Shown here in pieces: positions 55,295 through 64,000 of a DNA stretch of 64,000 nucleotides; positions within the stretch are counted from its first letter, which is position 1, and every line of letters starts with the position of its first letter. A program made the position numbers and the translations under genes. The notes below the pieces were generated by a model. It did not search any database and was not told the DNA's origin. It worked only from the letters and a program-made list of their open reading frames with translations. This stretch comes from Deinococcus sp. HSC-46F16. Lineage in GTDB: Bacteria; Deinococcota; Deinococci; Deinococcales; Deinococcaceae. The stretch is taken from assembly GCF_024171495.1 (NCBI RefSeq), contig NZ_JALJZW010000002.1:124001-188000 (forward strand), written 5' to 3'.

Positions 55295-55641
55295 GCCACC
55301 CGGCGGATGCTCCCGGCCCCGCCCGCGTGGCACTCTGGCCCCACGATGCTCAACCTCCTGAAGTAAAGGCACACCTTTTCCGCTGCTCCCCCGATCTACC
55401 CTGGGGTGATGCCGGAACGTGCCTCCAGCCCCGCCGCCCGGTACCTGCCGCGCGGCCCAGAGTGCGTTTTTCCACCCCTTCTCGTACGGATTGCGTCCGA
55501 TTCCTCAGGGTTCGGAAAAACGCCGAATCCTCCTTCAGCTCCTGCAACCCGCCCTTGTTGCTTCTCGCTCTGCTCGGGTTGACCCTGGGGGCCAACCGCA
55601 ATCTCTCACCCCTGCAAAGGATGTGACCTCACATAGATAAA
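55295..55641. other. Gene-poor region before hflX with one dispersed repeat copy
   Basis: About 350 bases without a convincing gene. A six-codon frame (55346-55366, MLNLLK) is all that begins with ATG near a -10-like hexamer, and I do not call it. The region holds copy D of the dispersed element (55485-55604). I see nothing else. Confidence 0.5.
55485..55604. repeat. Dispersed element with inverted ends, copy D
   Basis: About 120 bases. It starts TACGGATTGCGTCCGATTC, close to the complement of the copy B right end (CACGGTTTGCGTCCAATTC), contains CTTCTCGCTCTGCTCGGG like the interior of copies A and C, and ends near CCAACCGCAATC. It lies just upstream of hflX. Confidence 0.55.
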
Positions 55642-57351
<1,710 letters not shown>

Positions 57352-57366
57352 AGCAGTCAGCAATCC

Positions 57367-57400
57367 AAGGCCCCCGGCTTCGCGGCTGGGGGCTTTTTTT
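57367..57400 (+). terminator. Terminator of hflX
   Basis: GGCCCCCGGC / GGCTGGGGGC hairpin with one mismatch and a TTCGC loop, followed by seven T residues. Confidence 0.85.
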
Positions 57401-57459
57401 CGCGCTGGGAGGGCGCGAAGGCTACAGAATCCTGCGCCAACTTGAGGTCAAATAGGTCA

Positions 57460-58521
57460 ATGACGTCCCCCCTGCTCGACATCCGGCACATCTACCTGGA
57501 GCCAAGGGTCGAGGAGTACGCGCGGGGGCGGGAGATTTTGGCGCGGTTTCCGGAGGCGGCACGGACGCTGGTGGACTCGCACTGGAATATTCCGGGGCTG
57601 CACGGCAACGCGGGGCTGGTGCGCGAGTGGGTACGGATCAAGCGGCAGGTGCTGGTGCTGGGGGTCCGCAAGACCTTCGCCCTGCGCGAGAACGGGCGCA
57701 GCGCGGACTGGATCGCGCCCGGCCTCGCCAACGGGTGTGCGCTGAGCTGCGCGTATTGCTACGTCCCCCGGCGCAAGGGCTTCGCCAACCCGATCACGAC
57801 CTTTGTGAATGTGGAGGACGCGGAGCGGGCGCTGCGCCGCCACGCGGAGAAGCTGGGGCCGAAGGCGGAGCCCAATCAGGTGGACTCCCACCTGTGGGTC
57901 TACGACATCGGGGAGAACAGCGACCTGAGCGTGGACGCGCTGCTCTCGGACAATGTGCGCGACATGGTGGCGCTTTACCGCACCCTGCCCAACGCCAAAG
58001 CATCTTTTGCCACCAAGTATGTCAACCGCGACCTGTTGACCTACGACCCGCAGAGCAAGACCCGCATCCGCTTCTCGCTGATGCCGCGCCCCCTCGCCCG
58101 CGTGCTGGACGTGCGGACCTCGCCCATCCGGGAGCGCATCGCCGCCATCAACGACTTCGTGGAGGCGGGCTACGAGGTGCATCTCAACTTCTCGCCCGTC
58201 GTGATCTACGAGGGCTGGACCGCCGACTATGCGGAGCTGCTGCGCGAGGTGCGTGAGTCGCTTTCAGAAAAAGCCCGCGCCCAGCTTGCCGCCGAGGTGA
58301 TCTTCCTGACGCACAATGCTGGTCTGCACGAGGTCAACCTGGGGTGGCACCCCAAGGCCGAATCCCTCCTGTGGACTCCGCAGTGGCAGGAGCAGAAGCG
58401 CTCGCAATACGGCGGCGAGAATGTCCGCTACCGTTACGGCTTCAAGGGGAAGGCGGTGGCCCGCTTCACGGAGCTGCTGGCGCGGGCGTTGCCGGAGTGC
58501 CGGGTGCGGTATGCGTTTTAG
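57460..58521 (+). CDS. Spore-photoproduct-lyase-like radical SAM protein
   Basis: A 353-residue radical SAM enzyme. The iron-sulfur motif is CALSCAYCYVPRRKG (CxxxCxxC) near residues 94-108. N-terminal DIRHIYLEPRVEEYARGREIL and the downstream blocks (FATKYVNRDLL, VHLNFSPVVIYEGW) follow spore photoproduct lyase (SplB), which directly reverses a thymine dimer in spore DNA. Deinococcus does not form spores, so the true lesion or substrate is open. The motif tail lacks nothing obvious for radical chemistry. The ATG at 57460 is the likely start. Confidence 0.88.
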   Translation: MTSPLLDIRHIYLEPRVEEYARGREILARFPEAARTLVDSHWNIPGLHGNAGLVREWVRIKRQVLVLGVRKTFALRENGRSADWIAPGLANGCALSCAYCYVPRRKGFANPITTFVNVEDAERALRRHAEKLGPKAEPNQVDSHLWVYDIGENSDLSVDALLSDNVRDMVALYRTLPNAKASFATKYVNRDLLTYDPQSKTRIRFSLMPRPLARVLDVRTSPIRERIAAINDFVEAGYEVHLNFSPVVIYEGWTADYAELLREVRESLSEKARAQLAAEVIFLTHNAGLHEVNLGWHPKAESLLWTPQWQEQKRSQYGGENVRYRYGFKGKAVARFTELLARALPECRVRYAF

Positions 58522-58657
58522 GTCCTGACCTGGGCTGTTCTCCGCCTTGGGTGGGCGGGTGAGGTGGTCACCCGCCCCCTTACCCCGCTGCTGCGCAGCG
58601 CCCCTCTCCACGGGGGGAGAGGGTCAATCCATCATCTTGCGTGGCAGACTCGCGGGC

Positions 58658-59581
58658 ATGGTTCGTTCGCGCCTCGCCTGGCTGTATCTGCTGACGGTCG
58701 CGCTGATCTGGGCGCTGGGCGAGTGGGTCGGGGAGCGGACGGTGCCCACGCTGCTGCTCGCCTACGCGCCGCCGCTGCTGTGGCTGCTGCCCGCGCCACT
58801 GGTGCTGGGGTGGACGCTGTGGCGACGGCGGGGGGTGGCGGTCGCGCTGGCGGGAACGCTCCTCGCCGCCGGGGGTGCGGGTCTGCTGCACTGGCGGCCC
58901 CAGACGGACGGGCCGCTGCGGGTCGTCACCTTCAACGTGGCGCAGGGGCTGCGCGGGTCCCCGGACGAGATCGCGGCGGCGCTGCGGGCGGCGGACGCGG
59001 ACCTGCTGCTGCTTCAGGAAACCAACTTCGTGCGCCCCGGCTTCCGCGAGGCCCTGCTCGCCCGGCTGCCCGGCTACGCGGTGCGGACGGGATATGAGGT
59101 GACCACCCTCTCACGCCTGCCCGTTCTGTCAGCCACCAACCATGCGGCGCCGGGCACCCGCCGCACCTTTCTGGAAACGCGGGTGCGCTGGCGGGGCCAG
59201 GAGGTGCGGGTGCTCAACGTGCATCTGGGAACCGTCCTTGTGTCCAGCGTGCGGCGCGGCGACTTTGACCGTGTGCGCCAGACGCGGGACGTGCGGACGG
59301 CGCAGGTGTCGCGGCTTTCGGCCATCGCAGGGAAGGGGACAGGGCCGCTGCTGTTGGGCGGCGACCTCAACACGCCGCCACGTGGTCTGGCCTACCAGGA
59401 GTTGCGGCGCTCGGTGGGGCCGGACGCCCACGACCTCGTCGGGCGGGGGCCAGGGTGGACCTTTCCGGGCTTGTGGTTGCGAATCGACCATCTGATGGCC
59501 CAGGGCTTGACGCCGACGCGAACAAGGGTCTTGCCGGAATCGGGCAGTGACCACCGGGCGCTGCTGGCGGAGTACCGCTGA
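58658..59581 (+). CDS. Membrane-anchored endonuclease/exonuclease/phosphatase-family protein
   Basis: A 307-residue protein. Three N-terminal helices (about 7-80) anchor it. The C-terminal domain has EEP motifs: VVTFNVAQGLRG, LLLLQETNF for the metal-binding Glu, LLLGGDLNTPP, and RIDHLMAQG then SDHRALLAEYR for the catalytic His. Members include nucleases and lipid phosphatases; the membrane anchor suggests a phosphatase or an extracytoplasmic nuclease. CAGACT lies 7 bases before the ATG. Confidence 0.9.
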   Translation: MVRSRLAWLYLLTVALIWALGEWVGERTVPTLLLAYAPPLLWLLPAPLVLGWTLWRRRGVAVALAGTLLAAGGAGLLHWRPQTDGPLRVVTFNVAQGLRGSPDEIAAALRAADADLLLLQETNFVRPGFREALLARLPGYAVRTGYEVTTLSRLPVLSATNHAAPGTRRTFLETRVRWRGQEVRVLNVHLGTVLVSSVRRGDFDRVRQTRDVRTAQVSRLSAIAGKGTGPLLLGGDLNTPPRGLAYQELRRSVGPDAHDLVGRGPGWTFPGLWLRIDHLMAQGLTPTRTRVLPESGSDHRALLAEYR

Positions 59582-59854
59582 GACGCCCCTGTTCGGTCCC
59601 CTTTAAAGAGGCTCTAGGAAATCCCCACATGAACTGACAAACGCATTAAGCCTGCCCCGCGCTTTGTGAGAATTCGCACCTCTCCTGGGCGGGCACAATG
59701 CCCGAAGGTCTTTTGCTCGGCAAGCCGGGCGAGGGGCCGCGCCCTCCCTGTCCGGGGAGTGCCGCCGGGGCACTTCTGAGACGCCGATTTGTGGCCCTGA
59801 CGGGCCACCTGGGAAGGACTGCGGTCCCCGCTTCCGGGAGCAGGGGGAGGATGC
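59582..59854. other. Leader of the GH1-RmlD gene with a hairpin
   Basis: About 270 bases. GTGGCCC/GGGCCAC at 59791-59808 is a short stable hairpin, and a GC-rich stretch with several smaller inverted repeats precedes GGGGGAGG near the ATG. I see no small gene; the hairpin has no T-run and is not an obvious terminator. Confidence 0.45.
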
Positions 59855-62026
59855 ATGCACAACCTGGAACTGTGGGCGGGGGTCGAGCCGACCGTCAGCC
59901 GCGTGGGGAACGATTACCTCGACCAGAATGCCCTGAGCGGCTTCGATCACCGGCTGGACGACCTCGACCGCCTGGCCGACCTGGGCATCACGGCCATGCG
60001 CTTTCCGCTGCTGTGGGAGCGCACCGCCCCCTACGGCCCCGAGCGGGCCGACTGGCACTGGGCCGACACCCGGCTCGCGCGGCTGGCGGACAGGGGAGTC
60101 GAGCCCATCGTGGGGCTGGTGCACCACGGCAGCGGGCCGCGTCACACGCACCTGCTGGACCCTGGGTTCGTCAAGGGAGTGCAGGCCTACGCGCGGGCGG
60201 TGGCCGAGCGGTATCCGCACCTGGGCGCGTATACGCCCGTCAATGAACCCCTGACCACGGCCCGCTTCTCGGCGCTGTACGGCCACTGGTACCCCCACGC
60301 GCGGGACGAGCGGTCGTTCTGGACGGCCCTCTTTCACCAGCTTCAGGCGACGGCCCTGGCGATGCGTGAGATTCGGGCGGTAAATCCGGCGGCCCGATTG
60401 ATTCAGACCGAGGACCTGGGCCGGACCTACAGCACCCCGCGCATGCGCTACCAGGCCGACTTCGAGAACGAGCGGCGCTGGCTGAGCCTCGACCTGCTGC
60501 TGGGCCGGGTGGACGAGGGGCACCCGATGTGGAAGTACCTGCGCTGGATCGGCGCCCCCGAGCACGAGGTCCGCTGGTTTGCTGAGAACCCCTGTCCGCC
60601 CGACGTGCTGGGCCTGAACGTGTATGTGACGAGCGAGCGCTTTCTCGACGAGCGGCTGAGCCACTACCCTGGTCACACCCACGGCGGCAACGGCCGCGAC
60701 CGCTACGCCGACGTGGAGGCGGTGCGGGTGCGCGGCGAGGGGATCGGTGGCCCTGGCGACCGATTGCGCGAGGCGCACGCCCGCTACGGCCTGCCCCTGG
60801 CGATCACCGAAGTGCACCTGGGCTGCACCCGCGAGGAGCAACTGCGCTGGCTGGCGGGCGCGTGGCAGGCCGCGCAGGAGGTCCGCGCCGAGGGGGCCGA
60901 CGTGCGGGCGATCACCGTCTGGGCGGCGATGGGGGCCTGGGAGTGGAACAGCCTGCTGACCCGCCGCGACGGGCACTACGAGAGTGGCCTGTGGGACATC
61001 CGCTCTCCCGAGCCGCGCCCCACCGCGCTGGTGACCCTGGCCCGCGAACTGGCGACCGGGCAGACACCCTCCCACCCGGTCCTCGCCGGGCCGGGATGGT
61101 GGGAGCGGCCGGGGCGCCTGACCTTCCCGCCCTTCGGCCCAGTACGGGCGGACGAACCCGCCGGAGCTCCCATTTTGATCACCGGGGCGACGGGCACGCT
61201 GGGGCAGGCGCTCGCCCGCGAGTGCGAGGGGCGCGGCCTCCCCTACCGGCTGCTGCGGCGGAATGACTGCGACATCGCGGACGCGGCGTCGGTGGCGCGG
61301 GCACTGGCCGAGCACCAGCCCTGGGCCGTCGTGAACGCCGCCGGTTACGTGCGGGTGGACGACGCCGAGCGAGATCCCCGCAACGACCGCGAGAACGTGG
61401 ACGGGCCGCGCCTGCTGGCGGGGGCCTGCGCCGGGGCCGGGGTGCGGCTGGTGACCTTCTCCTCCGACCTCGTGTTCGATGGGCGCAAGGGGGCACCCTA
61501 CGTGGAGTTGGACCCCCCCAACCCCCTGAACGCCTATGGCCGCAGCAAACGCGCCGCCGAGGAGGCGGTGCTGGGGGCGCTGCCGGAGGCCCTGGTCATC
61601 CGCACGAGCGCCTTTTTCGGGCCTTGGGACCCTTACAACTTCGCCGCGCACGTGGTCCGCGAGCTGGGGGCCGGGCGGGTGCTGCGGGCGGCCGACGATC
61701 AGGTGGTCTCGCCCACCTACGTGCCCGACCTCACGCGGGCGGTGCTCGACCTCCTCATCGACGGCGAGCGCGGCGTGTGGCATCTCGCCAACCCCGGCGC
61801 CGTGAGCTGGGCCGACTTCGCCCGCATGGTGGCCGACGTGACCGGCCTGGACGCGGGGCTGGTGGAAGGCGTCCCCACCGCCGAGCTGGGTCTGCCCGCC
61901 CTCCGGCCCGCCTTCAGCGCCCTGGGCAGCGAGCGCGGCGAGGTCATGCCGAGCTTCGTAGACGCTCTGGGACGCTGGGCACAGCACGCCGAGTTGCCCG
62001 AGCGGGCGGAACTGGCGGCGGACTGA
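59855..62026 (+). CDS. Fusion of a GH1-like glycosidase and an RmlD-like reductase
   Basis: A 723-residue two-domain protein. The first 430 residues are GH1-like: FPLLWERTAPYG near 50, the acid/base E131 in VNEPL, and the nucleophile position E319 in ITEVHLG, where GH1 enzymes have ITENG. From about residue 438 an NAD(P)-binding SDR domain begins (ITGATGTLGQAL) with NAAGYVRVDDAE, FSSDLVFDG and YGRSK, the pattern of dTDP-4-dehydrorhamnose reductase (RmlD). The pair suggests coupled deoxysugar reduction and glycoside handling, or a scaffold; the exact role is unknown. ATG at 59855 follows GGGGGAGG. Confidence 0.88.
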   Translation: MHNLELWAGVEPTVSRVGNDYLDQNALSGFDHRLDDLDRLADLGITAMRFPLLWERTAPYGPERADWHWADTRLARLADRGVEPIVGLVHHGSGPRHTHLLDPGFVKGVQAYARAVAERYPHLGAYTPVNEPLTTARFSALYGHWYPHARDERSFWTALFHQLQATALAMREIRAVNPAARLIQTEDLGRTYSTPRMRYQADFENERRWLSLDLLLGRVDEGHPMWKYLRWIGAPEHEVRWFAENPCPPDVLGLNVYVTSERFLDERLSHYPGHTHGGNGRDRYADVEAVRVRGEGIGGPGDRLREAHARYGLPLAITEVHLGCTREEQLRWLAGAWQAAQEVRAEGADVRAITVWAAMGAWEWNSLLTRRDGHYESGLWDIRSPEPRPTALVTLARELATGQTPSHPVLAGPGWWERPGRLTFPPFGPVRADEPAGAPILITGATGTLGQALARECEGRGLPYRLLRRNDCDIADAASVARALAEHQPWAVVNAAGYVRVDDAERDPRNDRENVDGPRLLAGACAGAGVRLVTFSSDLVFDGRKGAPYVELDPPNPLNAYGRSKRAAEEAVLGALPEALVIRTSAFFGPWDPYNFAAHVVRELGAGRVLRAADDQVVSPTYVPDLTRAVLDLLIDGERGVWHLANPGAVSWADFARMVADVTGLDAGLVEGVPTAELGLPALRPAFSALGSERGEVMPSFVDALGRWAQHAELPERAELAAD

Positions 62027-62130
62027 GCCTGTCCGGGCTGACGGCTGCATGAGGGTGGAACGTGCGAATGGTCAGGGTGCGCCGGGACGCCCTCTGCTAC
62101 ACTCTTCTTCGCCGGTTAGGTCCGGCGACG

Positions 62131-62487
<357 letters not shown>

Positions 62488-62513
62488 CCCCGCCCCCAGA
62501 GGCGGGGTTTTTT
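62488..62513 (+). terminator. Terminator of tmRNA
   Basis: CCCCGCC / GGCGGGG hairpin with a six-base loop, followed by six T residues. Confidence 0.9.
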
Positions 62514-62539
62514 CTATACTGCCGGGGCACAGGCTCCCT

Positions 62540-62626
62540 GCCGGGATGGCGGAATCGGTAGACGCATTCGACTTAAAATCGAACACCCGCAAGGGTATAC
62601 GGGTTCAAGTCCCGTTCTCGGCACCA
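62540..62626 (+). tRNA. tRNA-Leu(TAA)
   Basis: Class II cloverleaf: acceptor GCCGGGA/TCTCGGC, anticodon stem TTCGA/TCGAA around CTTAAAA (anticodon TAA), variable arm CACCCGCAAGGGTAT, T arm ACGGG/CCCGT with TTCAAGT, encoded CCA. It lies 27 bases after the tmRNA terminator. Confidence 0.95.
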
Positions 62627-62633
62627 CGAGAAA

Positions 62634-62657
62634 CCCCGCACCAGGCGGGGCTTTTTC
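62634..62657 (+). terminator. Terminator of tRNA-Leu
   Basis: CCCCGC / GCGGGG hairpin with a five-base loop, followed by CTTTTTC. Confidence 0.85.
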
Positions 62658-62670
62658 ATTCCTGTATGCC

Positions 62671-62919
62671 TCACTCCACGTCAAAGGCGAGCACGGTCGG
62701 CTCGGACGTGATCTTGAAGCGCAGGCGCAGGCCGTCGATCACGCGGCGCTGCTCGTCGGTGTTGCCCTTGATGCCGTGGGGCACCTCGTCGGTGACGTGG
62801 GGAAACTGCACGCCCTCCACCTCCACACCGGGTGTGCCGTCGGGCAGGGTGACGAAACGGGCGGGGACGCTTCCGCCGGGCAGCACCATCGTGAAGTTGC
62901 GGTTCTGGTCCTGGGTCAT
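62671..62919 (-). CDS. Small uncharacterised protein
   Basis: An 82-residue protein with a beta-rich look (RNFTMVLPGGSVPARFVTLPDGTPGVEVEGVQ) and no signal or membrane segment. I do not recognise it. TACGGT lies 6 bases before the ATG at 62919 (leaderless), which supports a real gene, and the frame from upstream would cross the zapE end. It is downstream of zapE on the same strand with a 46-base gap. Confidence 0.7.
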   Translation of the reverse strand: MTQDQNRNFTMVLPGGSVPARFVTLPDGTPGVEVEGVQFPHVTDEVPHGIKGNTDEQRRVIDGLRLRFKITSEPTVLAFDVE

Positions 62920-62965
62920 GCCCTGACCGTAGCGGGGCGGGCGGTGACGGGAGATGAGGCGACCT

Positions 62966-63982
<1,017 letters not shown>

Positions 63983-64000
63983 GGAAAGCGGGCGGTGGGC

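Noticed and set aside
55346..55366. Six-codon leader peptide (MLNLLK)
   Set aside because: It is too short to support, has only a CACTCT hexamer 9 bases upstream and no attenuator hairpin or downstream biosynthetic gene.

Overview
The window is high-GC chromosomal DNA from a Deinococcus-like bacterium (Deinococcota). The grounds are: a tmRNA whose tag reads GNQNYALAA, the type I recall for Deinococcus; a CsoR with the Cys-His-His metal set known from Thermus; futalosine-route menaquinone synthesis (MqnC); and above all about 25 genes with a TAnnnT -10 hexamer only 4-9 bases before the start codon, the leaderless-mRNA architecture reported for Deinococcus deserti. The assignment is inferred from these traits; no database search was possible.

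Positions 1-7640 form a lower-GC accessory-looking stretch. It holds the 3' end of an unrecognised gene, a divergent copper locus (copZ-csoR against copA plus a small Cys-containing protein) with CsoR-type operators on both sides, a MerR-ParA fusion protein behind a MerR-type promoter, a LysM/M23 envelope peptidase and a Met/His-rich DUF305 protein. The promoters of the last two and of the next gene, lgt, share paired TGTAAAG heptamers spaced 11 bp.

Positions 7684-28000 are dense housekeeping DNA: lgt, glmU, an MFS exporter, rnhA-yqeK, a PIG-L deacetylase, an SRPBCC protein, the oxidative pentose phosphate operon gnd-zwf-opcA, queG, a glutaminyl cyclase with a P-loop kinase, tmk, a Nif3-like protein and a VOC protein. 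An unusual repeat fills the intergenic regions directly before opcA and tmk.

Positions 28000-34300 hold copies of a dispersed element with inverted ends, four tRNA genes (Met/Ile2 CAT, Ala GGC, Val CAC, a second CAT), a TrmB-type regulator, an amino-acid ABC binding protein and permease without ATPase, and a giant DUF2339 membrane protein. From 34300 to 54100 come glgA, a TrmJ-type methyltransferase, an orphan histidine kinase, apaG, an M42 peptidase, a Tet-type MFS pump, a Dus synthase, glgC, mqnC, topA with a coupled cupin gene, a YdcF protein and murJ.

Positions 54190-64000 carry tRNA-Ser, an APH-type kinase, a fourth element copy, hflX with a JAMM-like N-terminal domain, a spore-photoproduct-lyase-like radical SAM protein, an endo/exonuclease/phosphatase, a GH1-RmlD fusion, ssrA, tRNA-Leu and zapE. 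The items most worth testing are the MerR-ParA fusion, the shared TGTAAAG sites, the two repeat families, the HflX domain and the GH1-RmlD fusion.
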